Assembly: GCA_030435675.1 (NCBI GenBank)
Contig: CM059625.1
Location: 806,001-870,000 of the forward strand
From: Steinernema hermaphroditum
Taxonomy: Eukaryota > Nematoda > Chromadorea > Rhabditida > Steinernematidae
Direction: 5' to 3'
Length of the DNA stretch: 64,000 bases
Shown: one piece after another, positions 11,316 to 22,535 of the stretch
Position numbering within the stretch: the stretch's first letter is position 1
Layout of the letters: the number at the start of each line of letters is the position of its first letter
Made by a program: the position numbers and the translations under genes
Notes under the pieces: model-generated
What the model saw: only the letters and a program-made list of their open reading frames with translations
Database searches by the model: none
What the model was told of the DNA's origin: nothing

Positions 11316-13355
11316 CTATGGACGAGGCCGCACTATGGAGCCTGGAGGAGGAGGCAAGATGGGTACAGCGCCAGTAGTGGAAGGTGGAGGAGGAAGGAAT
11401 GGCACGGAGCCACCAGTTTCGGGCTTTTCGTCGCGAATGCGGGTAGTTGTCTTCTTCTAAAAATCATATTATCACCGTGGTAACAATTAGTAGCAACTAA
11501 CTCCGAGATTGATCGTAATCGTTTGACCTTGCTTAAAGCTCAAGTCAAGAGACGGTGCTCCTTGATCCTGCTTCTGCTGCAGCTCGGCCTCTTTTTCGGC
11601 CTGTTTGAAGAAGTCCTGCAGAGCGACGTTCATATCGAAAGAGTCTCCGCGGTCGGCGAATCCGATTCCAACGAAAGCTGTTTTACCGGTGTCGTTACGA
11701 AGTTGTGCGACAAAATATCGCGACGAATCAGTAACAGGTTCTAGGCACACGCTGGGATACTTGTCGATTGGAGCCTTCGCGTAGAGGGCACCTAAAGAAG
11801 CAGTTACATCAGCCTCTTGCTTTTTATGAATACGAGCAATGAAACATTCAGCTAAACCATTTTACTTCGCATATTTTATTCACACCCAGAGTGGCTCTTT
11901 TTTTTTTCTAAGCGAGACCACTACTGTGAGTATAGATGAGTGGGATAAAAATACGAGCGCAGTTTCTTAGTCGGGGACGGCTTTAGAATACAGCCTCTCA
12001 ATAAGCAGTAGGCTGACTGAAATTAATGAAATAGGAAATGAATTAAACGGCGATATTTACACCGGATCTACCACTTAGAAAGGCCACATCCCTTTTCCGC
12101 TTTTCTACTTAATTCCTCTCAGCCCACTGATGAGTCACCTCCATTTAGCTCAGCTTGCGTGATCATATTTAACATTTGCATTCCAGTCGTAGAAAAAATC
12201 ATGGTTGTTGTGTGAGTTATGGAGGTACATACCGCGCTAGTAATGGCCGCGACTCATTAAAAATACTTCTTTGACTTTGTGAGATATGCAAATCTGTTCG
12301 CGTGTTGAATGTACCGATCTAAAAAGCAGAAAGTTGTGGAGTCAATAGAAATAATACAAGAAATATTTTGGCAAATGTTGCTTGCATTCGCGATTGATGC
12401 GGTTTGCCAAGCAAATTGTGCCCCTTCTCCTTGCGCTTCTCCGTCCACTGCGACTTGATTCAACCTCTTCGCCACTTCAACGCCCGCGCATACTAATGGG
12501 ACCACTGATCGTTCTTCTCGGATGCCATCTCCAGCCGAAGCCAGAGGAAATCAGCGACTACGGTGTGATTTGTGCCTTTTTGTGCATATATGACGTCTCG
12601 CAAGGTGTAAGCCTTCGATACGAGAAGATAAACTCTGCTGGCCCATTCACACCCATTTGCTCGGATTACGCTTTAATACAATTTGACGCACGTTCTTGTT
12701 TACGGAAGACACGTAACTTTAGAAATTCTTCTAGCTAGCCACGCTGTGTGACGCACATACGCATTTATTGGGAGAACACGTATAAAGTTAAATTTGCATA
12801 AGCGACACGAAATAAAACCATAGCTACGGTTAGCCAGCTTTTATCTTAGTCTTATCGCAGTAAAAGAATCAGTTTATCCGAGTTTACTTTTCTGATGTTT
12901 TGTGTACTCATCCCAATAAAAGTGCGCGGCTTAGTCACCTAATTCCGTGATAAGACGTTCACAAAGTACCTCTCTAGTTATCCATTAGCGCTTCACATTC
13001 TTCTTGTTCCGTTTCGGCGAACAGGAATTGATCGCGACAGTGGATTAGTGCGCTTAATAACTTTTATCTAGCAAATCTTGAGGGGGTTTCCGGTAGTAAG
13101 GATTGTTTAATTTACTTACCCGAATTCTTGTCCTCGAGTCGGAGTTCGAGCTTTTCGGCAACGGAGATCAGCCTCATACGGCCTGTCCAGTCTGGTGTGT
13201 CGAGTTTCCAGTCGGCAGCTCTATAGCGTAAACACTCCAAATACGCTTTTCACTACGAATCCGACAAACCTATATCCCTTGGTGTTGTTGAGCGGAGGAA
13301 TGCGATAGACGAAAATCTCTGACTTGACGAGAAGAATCCGCTCATAGTCTTCCAT
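11316..13355 (-). CDS. ncap-1: NECAP endocytosis-associated protein (ncap-1)
   Basis: Exons 13355-13270, 13220-13120, 11791-11502 and 11456-11316 encode 205 residues. The PH-like NECAP domain is complete: [67 protein letters not shown] and [14 protein letters not shown]. NECAPs bind the AP-2 clathrin adaptor; in C. elegans NCAP-1 promotes AP2 inactivation and recycling. The tail is short and proline-rich ([17 protein letters not shown]) and ends GSIVRPRP. It lacks the terminal WxxF ear-binding peptide of vertebrate NECAPs, so either that contact is absent or another exon was missed. Intron 2 is 1.3 kb while the others are much shorter. A TTCCGCAG acceptor precedes the ATG by nine bases. The promoter is shared with divergent rsp-7. 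Confidence 0.92.
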
Positions 13356-13860
13356 GGCCGACTCCTGCGGAAATGCATGACGTGAAATGATGATAACCGA
13401 TCAATAATAAACTGACGACAACACGACACGAGAAAATTTTTAAAACACTTTCGCTGAGATACTACGTGGGCAAATGAGTTTGACTGACTCGGTTTGATAG
13501 AGTACATTGAAGACGCTAACAACATATGAAGACGCCGTATGAGCATTCCATGCGAATGAACAATACTGACGTCGACCGACGTACTGCTGCTCTGTCGTAC
13601 GTGTGGAACTCGCTCAACTAGCCGATTTTTGCAGTGTGTGGTCTTAACAATGTGTCCATCGATCGCACACCGCTTTTGTTTTGTGATGAGAACGCGATGG
13701 AGGTCCAGCAACGACAGCCTTTTGCGTAGCATCGCATACTACTGTAGATCGATTTCGCGCCGCACGCATCGCAAATATCTCAGAAAGCGATTTCATCTCG
13801 CCGACCGAAGACGTATATTGAAACTGAAACCAGCATTTGTCATCCTGAGTAACATCTGCG
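13356..13860. promoter_or_regulatory. Shared divergent interval of ncap-1 and rsp-7
   Basis: Only 505 bases separate the two opposite start codons, so the promoters of both genes must lie here or overlap. There is no coding exon. Open frames in the interval carry no known motif. Assignment as a bidirectional promoter is inferred from geometry alone. Confidence 0.5.
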
Positions 13861-15692
13861 ATGGGTAGTAGCTCGGAGTCGCCGTGCCGTGTGCTCCACG
13901 TGAGCAATATTTGTCCAAGTGTGTCTCGCGAACAAGTCTATCAACTCTTCACTCTCATTGGCCGTATCGATGAGCTGAAGCTGTATCCGACGGAAACGGG
14001 CAACGTTACACAGAAGATCGCTTATGTGAAGTTCGAAGACGACAGCTCAGTAAGCGTAGGGCAGCACTTGACAAACACCGTCTTCATTGACAGAGCCATA
14101 GTGTGCGTCCCAGCCGGATCAGATGATATTCCTGATGAACAAACGGCTCTGGCGAAGGGAGCACCGCTTGGATCTGGACCTCGGCAGCTTCCTCCTAATT
14201 TGACCAACGAGATCATCGAGGAGGAAGGGCGTCAATTGGTAATTTTTCGAATTTGTTGTTTCCGTTAATAATTCGTAGCCTGTCAAAACTTTTCCAATTA
14301 GGCATTTTCTTTTATAAAAGACATTAGTGTCCAGTTCTTGATTACAAAAGCTGCACAATTCCCCCAAGCCTCACATAAGCAGATACTTTCCGGCATAGGC
14401 CGCTTTCTTTAAGATGCTTATCCCTTGATCATCTAGTATAAATAAGGACCGGCCACTGCTTGCAAAATGATTGCCTGATCGTCTACGCTGCTGCTGTTAT
14501 ACAAATTTAAACATATTCATTACTTAACTTTGGGTAATATCTTATCGTTTCAGCTGTACACACACGACCCTACGCTTACAAGCCTTGGCCTGCCGGCATA
14601 CCCGGCACTTCCTGCTGACACAGAACTTGGCAAAGTAGAAGAAATCCGTCGTACCATATACGTCGGGAATTTGCCGAAAAACATATCGGGCGAAGAGGTG
14701 CTCGAGTTCTTTAACACTTTCGTTGGTGAGGTAAGTGTAAATTTCCATTTACTTGCTAGCCATAGCATATCTACACCCTCAACTTGTACGAACAACCGCA
14801 TTATTTTAGATTATGTATGTGCGCATGGCCGCTGGAAACGACAGCCTTCCTTGTGCCTACGCATATGTCGAATTTACCGAACAGAGCAGCATCCCCATCG
14901 CCTTACAAAACGACGACATCGAATTTGAAGGACACAATCTTCGAATCCAACACAGCAAAGTCGCCGTCATAAAGCCCCAACGCAAGACAGACGACCAGGC
15001 TTTGGCCGAGGTCAACGAAGCGATCAAGAATCAGAAGGAAGAAAAGAATGCTCCGCTAGCTTCAACCCGTAAGTTTAAAAATGGCGAATATTGTTTGATG
15101 TTTCTGTTTAGGTCGAGGCTTTTCACCACGACGTCGTTCGCGATCTCGCTCCCCACGCTCCAAACGACGAAGTCGCTCCCCACGAGATCGGGAACGCCGT
15201 GAGCGTGACAGAGAAAGGGAGCGTGAACGTGAGCGAGATCGCGACAGTAGACGAGAACGCGACCGTTCGCGCGAGCGCAGCAGACGAGACCGAGACCGGG
15301 ACCGCACATCCAGAGACGCCGATCGCAATAGGGAGCGTGAACGTGAACGTGAACGCGAGAAGCGCTCCAGCTCCCGGGATCGTGACCGCAGAGACAGGGA
15401 CCGGAAGAAGGAAAAAGAAAAGGAAAAGGACCGTCGGGATCGGCGCCGCTCGAGGTCTCGCGACCGAAAAGACCGCAAAGACAAGGATAAGGAAAGGGAT
15501 CGCGATCGCGAACGCGACCGGGACCGTGAACGCCGGGAAAGGAAAGACAAGGATAAAGAAAAGGACAAGGAAGATAGGGACCGCAAAAAACGCAGTGATG
15601 ATTCCGACGACGAAGAAGTTTTGAGGGAGCGTCTGCTCGCAACGAAACGTGAGAAAGAAGAAGCACAGCACGAATCTGGATCAAACGAGTAA
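13861..15692 (+). CDS. rsp-7: SR-related splicing factor, SREK1 type (rsp-7)
   Basis: Exons 13861-14238, 14554-14730, 14810-15068 and 15112-15692 give 464 residues. The first RRM (VLHVSNICPSVSREQVYQLF) is followed by a linker and a second RRM starting EEIRRTIYVGNLPKNISGEE, with the RNP1-like AYAYVEF. The last exon, about 190 residues, is almost wholly Arg-Ser, Arg-Glu and Arg-Asp repeats, ending in an acidic and basic tail. This order matches vertebrate SREK1/SFRS12 and C. elegans rsp-7, nuclear regulators of splice-site choice. The repeat composition leaves long spurious frames open on the opposite strand (15031-15730). No AATAAA is seen between this stop and mecr-1 301 bases downstream, which fits an operon. 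Confidence 0.9.
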
Positions 15693-15993
15693 AGTGATTT
15701 CAGTCTCACTGTGCTTAGTGGCGATATCATTTATTTGTTTATAACATTGATGATCTGATAAATTTTGTTGATCTGACTTTGTTGTTCAACAGTTGTTAAG
15801 GCGATGACGGCGTACTTTTCGAAAAATGATTTTGCTATCTAGGCGCTGAGATTTTCATCAAGTAGTCCTTTATAAAGCTATCGTAACTTTCTTACAATAA
15901 TACACGATTTTGTAATAGGTAATGGTGTGTTTTCCGTGCTTTTGAACTTCATCTATTACGAGCGGCCACTGGAAATTTTGTGATTTCAGAAAG
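15693..15993. other. Spacer between rsp-7 and mecr-1
   Basis: The 301-base interval contains no AATAAA and ends in GATTTCAG four bases before the mecr-1 ATG. Length and acceptor placement resemble an intercistronic operon spacer with trans-splicing, but this is inferred. Confidence 0.5.
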
Positions 15994-17664
15994 ATGAGAT
16001 TACCGTTGCTACACTTCCGTCGAGCGTTTTCCGGTAAGAAGCTTGTCTATTCGCAGTACGGCGACCCGGCGAAAGTGGTTAAACTGGAGACGGTCACCAA
16101 TCTGAAGCCAAGCATCAACGAAGTGACAGTCCGATGGCTGGCAGCCCCGGTGAATCCAGCTGACATCAATCAGATACAGGGCGTTTATCCGCTGAAGCCA
16201 CCCATGCCTGCAGTGGGTGGAAACGAGGGATGTGGAATAGTGGAAGCCATCGGCACTGGTGTCAAAGATGTTGAAATTGGCTCACTTGTGATCCCTTCAC
16301 ACGCTGGTATTGGCACGTGGCGAACTTATGGCGTCCACTCAACGCAAGAAGTCGACGCTGTCGACAGAGGCCTTCCCATGGAGTTTGCTGCAACACTTCA
16401 AGTGAACCCGTCAACAGCATATCGAATGCTTAAAGACTTTGTGAATCTGAAGCCTGGAGACATTGTTGTTCAGAATGGTGCGAATTCAGCGGTGGGACGG
16501 TATGTCATCCAGGTGACTTCTACTACTTTATGTGATTTGGTAATCTACGATTGTATGGTTTTTAGCTTTGCAAACTGTGGTCGATTAAAACTATTAACGT
16601 CGTGAGATCGCGCGATAATCTCTCCGATCTGGTGGCGGATTTGAAGTCAATTGGCGCGGACTATGTCGTGACCGAAGAACAGGTGATTTTCACAGCGCAC
16701 AAATATGCTAGTGGTGATCCACGAATGTTCCAAAAGCTGATAAATATACATTTTGTCATAGATTATCATCATAACAAGTAGTAGAAAGGCTTGCGGTTCA
16801 GGTACCATAAAATAGTCACATATTCCACGAACACGAATAGGCAGTACCTGTTATCAGAAAACAACATTTTGAGTCACTCCCAGCAGATCAGAATTTATTC
16901 CATTATTCCGATTGCGGCTACATATACTACCGACTGATATAAAAACATCAAAAGCACGCTGATTAAAGTATGTCCATCCAGAACTGGAAACAGAACGAGA
17001 ATGAGGGTTATCATTCGGTTCACGACAACTATTCAGTATACATAAGCATTAAGATCAACACAGTCTTTTCAGGTGCTCAAAGAATTCCGTGGCAAATATA
17101 ACAATATCAATCTTGCATTGAACTGCGTCGGTGGCAGAAGTGGGATGCTGCTTTCAAGCCTGCTCGCATCACAAGGATACATAGTCACCTATGGAGCCAT
17201 GAGCAAACAGCCGCTGCAGCTTCCTGCCGGTCCACTCATCTTCAAAGACGTTCGTGCTGTCGGATTCTGGATGTCACCATGGTACCTGGTCCCCGAAAAC
17301 ATTCCGGTAATGCTTATTTTTATTTTGTGTCATTGCTCTTTGGTTTGGGTGCGAAATTGCACGCTCCACAGTGAGCAGTGGCGCCATCGGTCAACCAACT
17401 CCAACGGTCCACGCCTTAGCAGTGAGCGCTGTTGTTGCAAACGGTGTAATATATCGAGAATAGCTATAGCTGGGGTTCAAAAAGCGTTGTTTAAAATCAA
17501 TTTTTTTTCAGAAGCGTAAGGTGATGCATGCAGAACTCAGCGCCATGTACAAACGTGGAGAGCTAAAGTGCCCAGCATTCGAGAAGAACAGCATTGATAA
17601 CTACGAAGCGGTTCTCGAGAACGCACAGACGCAGTTTGCCAAGAAACAAATGTTTGTATTCTAG
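15994..17664 (+). CDS. mecr-1: Mitochondrial trans-2-enoyl-CoA reductase (MECR)
   Basis: Exons 15994-16512, 16566-16682, 17073-17306 and 17512-17664 give 340 residues. The start MRLPLLHFRRAFSGKK is a basic, hydrophobic mitochondrial presequence. The MDR-type reductase fold is shown by VNPADINQIQGVYPLKPP, which contains the tyrosine used in catalysis in human MECR, then PAVGGNEGCGIVEAIGTG and the nucleotide-binding QNGANSAVGRYVIQ. The C-terminal part has LALNCVGGRSGMLLSSLL. MECR catalyses the last reduction of mitochondrial fatty acid synthesis, using NADPH and supporting lipoate production. GATTTCAG lies four bases before the ATG, and rsp-7 ends 301 bases upstream on the same strand. All four junctions keep phase 0. 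Confidence 0.93.
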
Positions 17665-18748
17665 AATGTTTCGACCTTGATTTAGGTTAACGAATATGCA
17701 GCACCTGCCTATGTAATATAAATTGATTAGAACAACCGGAAGTGATACCGTTTCAGAGTGTTTGCACAATTCCATAATTTATTCCGCGCTCGCAGAGAGT
17801 TACGAGCGAGTGACCATGCGAAGGTTGGTGGTCATCGGCAGCATATAAATGGTGGTCACTCATTGTGGAATCCCGGCTGACTCGAGAACTTTCTGGGTCG
17901 ATTGCGCGGTTCAGATGTTGCGCTGTCGGCGATACACCAAGTACCGCAACCGTCACTTTCAATTGGTTTTCGAGCCTATTGTCTGGAGGTAAAGAGGAGG
18001 TGTTGCTCGTGTTGTGCATCACACTGGTTCAACGACATTATGTGTAAGCAGCGCAACGATCCGCGTGATCCGCACGAACACGCTCTAATCGGCATAAAGA
18101 CCTCCCCCTTGCCCGTTGCACCATGCGATTTGTCCATATGATAGCATCACGATGAACCTGGCGACTCCTGAGGGTATCCTGTTTTGTGGGGGGGAGTCAA
18201 AAGCGCAACACGAAGATAGGAATCTATTTCGCGCACTCTGGCGGAGCTGTTATTCGAGGCCGATGCTTAAAACAGATGGGCATTATTGTTGTTCTCAACG
18301 AATTGTTTTTTTGTGACCATTAAGGCTGTACAGTCCACCATCGTTGTCTATCTGTTGAATCGTCTTGAATTATGTTGCCCCGCGCAACTACGCCGAACCC
18401 ATCCGGCTCTCGGCCACCTTTAAAATTAACAAAAAAAAACCGAAAGTCCGTCACAAAACCGTTTCAGTTCATCATTCGAAACGCTCGCCTCTCGCGTGAC
18501 TGATTCGAAATTAAACAATTGACTGTTATGGCGCTGTAACATAGAGAAATGGGGATCTTTTTTGTCTATAGGTACGAGCAAGAGTGTCGCCGCCGCAACA
18601 GAAGAATCGGACGATCCGCCCAACAGTCCCATCAGCCAGCACCGAAGGTCAGCAGCGAAAAGTCTCGATAGTCGGAGACGTCGGCCACTCCTTTCTATCT
18701 GCTCGTATCCGTCCGTGTGATTCGGTTTGTATTTGGGCTGAACCTGTC
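17665..18748. other. Intergenic region upstream of the CRAL-TRIO/GOLD gene
   Basis: About 1.1 kb without a supported gene. A frame around 18575-18720 reads as a Ser/Arg-rich stretch but stops before the next ATG and has no match I recognise. The region presumably contains the mecr-1 3' end and the promoter or 5' UTR of the gene at 18749. Confidence 0.4.
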
Positions 18749-21700
18749 ATGCTCGAGAAGTTCAGCGAACAGGACCGTGATGTTGTGAAGTTCCTCCGAG
18801 AGCAGGTACCGTAGTTCAACCCTCTTTGATTATGAAATTTTTGGGTTTTGAGGCTTCAACGCTACTTACGAAAACTTATGACACCGATTATAATCTGCTC
18901 CGCTGGGCGCAGGTAGGCGCAGATTAACATGTTTCAACACATTCTTATCGGCACTTTGGTCAGGGATATAACCACAATGCGGACGAGGCTCTTGTGCATC
19001 TTACTCGGCATTTGAAGTTCCGGAAGTACTACGACTTGGATAACATACATGAGCGCAAGAGTGATCCCATCTTGGAAAAGTACTTCCCTTTGGGTTTAGT
19101 CGGTGAGTCAACGGTTAGCAAAACCTAGGGCAATAAACCGTGTTAAAAATGAGAATGGAACTAAAATGCAAAAACGTGCAACAGCTATATATACGAAAGA
19201 GCAATATTTTTACAACATCGACGGGATATAATAAGTAATAATACATCAATTGCACAAAACAGAGATCAAAATGTTACAACTATCTATTTATTTGTTTCTA
19301 CTTTGTCAGTTTTGTTTGCCACAGTGAACAGAATTATAGATACCATAAATTGAACATTTACCCAGACTTGAACATGGGTATTCTTACTGGGCGGATGTTG
19401 TTTATACAATACTCAAAACAAAAGACGACTGTAAACAGGCGACAATATATACATCTTTAAAATGCCCTTTCACTTTCATTACCGGTACTTCAGTACGTTT
19501 TCAGTGATCGGAAACGGTGACCTTTGAATGATGTTACACAAAAGAACTTTTTGGCCGGAGCAAAGAAGTAAACCTGTTTAGAGTCGGAGTCCTTAACATA
19601 CCTTGCAATCATGAAAACATATAGAAAGACCACTTCATGTTGTTAACAAAGCTATTTATCAGCGATATTAGTACCATTAACAGCTATTATTCAGCGAAGA
19701 TGTTTGCTGTTGAGTTCCTAACACATCGCCGACAAACATATTAAAGGAAACCAAATGTAACATTGTAAGAAAAATGTCGACCTTTGCGCGACTTCCCATC
19801 GGCGCAGAACCTTGCCAACTGCCACACCAAAGTACACATTATATATTGACGAGGTGTTGTCAACAGTACCTCATATATAGTGCGTTTCTTCTTTCGAGGC
19901 AGATCGATTTTAACAGATAGTCTTAGTTGACTACGAAGCCGATTTTGGTTCCATTGCTGACGTACACCCTGTGAACTTATTCCTTTGTTAAAACAACACA
20001 CAAATTAATGTGAACAATTCGCCAACAAATATTCCGGTGTTCGGTAATGTTTCAAGAAAATGTTGACATTCCAGTTTTTTTCAATTACTTCCAACATGAC
20101 GACAACGGTAATTGACAAATTTCTCATATTCGCTAAAAGCAAACTACGGTCACTCACTATGGTTTTGAGTGTTCTTCGATTCTCCGCATCAACCCTAATG
20201 CAGCTCTTTAGGCCCTACAGGAAAGGATAACAAGTTACTAGTAGTCGAGTGCGCCGGCCGCATCGACCTACAAGGTATCCTTCTCGCGGTCCAGCTGAAC
20301 ACGTTCCTGACGCAGCGGTTTCGCTTTCAAGAGCGCATGCTGAGTGAGATCAACCGCATGGAACGTGAAAATGGTTCACAGGTGAGTTGTCTCGAAAGTG
20401 GTTGACGCAAATCACGAAAACATTTGTCGTTTCTCGTTCCACATCCGCGGTAAATCGGCGCCAAATGGCTGTCTGCCGAATTTTTTGTTTACAGTTTTGT
20501 TGATGACCGTTCGGAAATTTGAGCGAAAGGGAAATGTGTAAAGGGGTACGACCGTCAATAGATGAGTTTAACATAAACGAGGCCGTCTGTAATTATACCG
20601 GCTGCCACCTTACCGTGCCATCTTTTACGCATTGTATACAAACAAAATAGAATTTAGATCAGTCCCGATCCATCATGAATCCACACTCATTGTGCTTTCT
20701 TGTTTTCGATTGTAACACAATTCGGCGGGTTCACGGATGACTGTCATCCGCATGCACCTTTCAGAAACTTTGTGGTTTGATGTTTTTCAATAATTTTGAT
20801 CTGGATCAGTAGAGAACAGGTTTTATGATTAGATGAACGCGCCTCTCCTTATATCTCTAAGGTCAATCTAACGCCGAACAGTAATTTGTGTTCTTTGTTG
20901 TGAGCAAAAAAGTCGACATTCTGCCGGAGCTAGTAATTATCACAAGACCGGCTGGACGGCGAGAACTTGAATGTCGGTCACGTTCCAAACAAGTAAAATG
21001 GCAGGGATCATCGATGAAATTCACGATTTCAGAGCTCTGTGACATACATCCTCGATTTGGAGGGCCTCAAGCTCGACTCAAAGCTGCTGAACGTGGTGAC
21101 TGGCCCTTATCGGATCCTCTGGGCCAGTGTCTATAGCAACTATCCCGAATGGATCGACGAAATGCTCGTTGTGAACGCGCCCAGCTTCATCGCGATGTTG
21201 TGGAAGGCAATAGCGCCATTACTTCCTGAGAGGACCAGAAATAAGGTTAAAATCTTTTCGGGAAGTAGCGACTGGAAGGCGGAAGTGCTGAAGGTAGGAA
21301 CTAGCAATATGACAAAATGAGTGTCGTTTCCCATGCGACCATTATTTTTTCGTATATGGTTATGAACTAAGATTGATTTTTGATAGAGAAAGATGTATAA
21401 AAACTCGATTTCAGCGCTGTACACCCGAAAGCGTTCCTGTGCACTGGGGAGGAACTAAAGTCGACAAAAACGGTGATACAAAATGCCGCGAGATCCTGAA
21501 CATCCCGAACGACCTGATCCCTAAAACACTTTATTGGGTTCCTACTCCAGAAGCCCCGAAGTTTTCCGATTTGACAAAGATTGTGATTGTGTCCGGTGGC
21601 AATCACGTTGTCACCTTCCGAGTGCCGTTCTCCAAAGATCCGATCTCGATTGCCATCAACCGTTTTTGTGAGCGCACTTATTCGATGGCAGTCTATCACT

Positions 21701-21993
21701 CCGACGACGATGGAGCTATTGACTTGGACCTACACCAAATGAACGACTGGGCGCCTGATTTCGACTACCCCGGAATGCCGACAGTCGATCGTGTTATCGC
21801 TCCTATTCCAGGAGGAGGCATCGTTAAAGTGAAGTTTGGAAATGAGCAGGTAAGCGGACACGCTACAAGTTCACCGAAAATAGCTTCAATTCAGGCTTGG
21901 TTTCGTTCACTTCCTGTGTACTACAGAATATCGTTCGTGAACGCTTGTGATCAACCCATTGCCTATGAGTGTATCGCTCCAACGGCAGCTTAG
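18749..21993 (+). CDS. SEC14-like protein with CRAL-TRIO and GOLD domains
   Basis: Seven exons, 18749-18805, 18853-18912, 18964-19102, 20221-20381, 21033-21293, 21415-21849 and 21895-21993, give 403 residues, the same length as human SEC14L2. The CRAL-TRIO N-terminal helices include YDTDYNLLRWAQGYNHNAD. The lipid-binding lobe has SSVTYILDLEGLKL, NYPEWIDEMLVVNAPSFIAM and ERTRNKVKIFSG, then VPVHWGGTKVDKNGD. The C-terminal beta-rich GOLD region starts near residue 290. Such proteins move or present hydrophobic ligands such as phospholipids or tocopherols. C. elegans has several (the ctg genes and cgr-1), and I cannot say which is orthologous. The last intron, 21850-21894, is 45 bases and in frame, so a retained form would add 15 residues. 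AATAAA occurs at 22026 and 22061. The first exon is short, and an extra upstream exon is possible. Confidence 0.88.
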
Positions 21994-22170
21994 ACAACAT
22001 AGATGAACCAGACGAAACTGTACATAATAAATAATGTAATGCGCTGCTTTTGATTATCGAAATAAAGAGCTGAGGCTGAAGTGGAAGAGTTTTAATAGAA
22101 TTGACAATCTGACAAGAAAACGAAAAACAAATATGCTTTATCCATAGCGAATAACAACAGCATCAACAAA

Positions 22171-22535
22171 TTAGAACTGGATCATCTGTCCTCTCGACTT
22201 CTTCTGGCCACCAAGTTCGAAGTGCTTGCAGCGCTTGATAGGGAGCTGCATTCTGTGCTTGCAGTCGGTGCACTCCATACGGAGGACAATCTTCTTCGTG
22301 GTCTTGGCCTTCTTGCGGAAGATAGGCTTGGTCTGACCTCCGAAACCGGACTGCTTGCGATCGTAACGACGGCGACCTAAGACAGTTTAAGACTGAGTTG
22401 AAGTTTTGGGAGTTGGGACTTGCCCTGGGCGAAGGTCGATTCTTTACCCTTCTTGTATTGAGTCACCTTGTGGTTGGTGTGGCGACGGCATTTGCCGGCA
22501 CAGAATGTGCGGCGGGTCTTGGGAATGTTCACCAT
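22171..22535 (-). CDS. rpl-36.A: 60S ribosomal protein eL42 (RPL36A)
   Basis: Two exons, 22535-22424 and 22376-22171, encode 105 residues, the normal length for eL42. The sequence begins [16 protein letters not shown] and continues [15 protein letters not shown], then [20 protein letters not shown], and ends [13 protein letters not shown]. Zinc-ribbon cysteines are visible in the CAGKC pair near the start and the CTDC pair further on. The protein sits at the E site of the large ribosomal subunit. The ATG directly follows TTTGCAG, a trans-splice acceptor. The only intron starts with GC rather than GT (AGG|GCAAGT), a rare but recognised donor type, and the reading frame needs exactly this junction. 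The gene converges on the SEC14-like gene, with stops 177 bases apart. Confidence 0.96.

Noticed and set aside
12257..12738. Open frames inside the large ncap-1 intron
   Set aside because: No NECAP or other domain, and including them breaks the phase between exons 2 and 3.
15031..15730. Three long overlapping minus-strand frames (up to 222 codons)
   Set aside because: They are the antisense of the Arg/Ser/Glu/Asp repeat exon of rsp-7; the repeat composition keeps the other frames open.
18426..18814. Ser/Arg-rich frames just before the SEC14-like gene
   Set aside because: They stop before the start exon or lie on the other strand, with no splice junction that keeps phase; not added to the gene.
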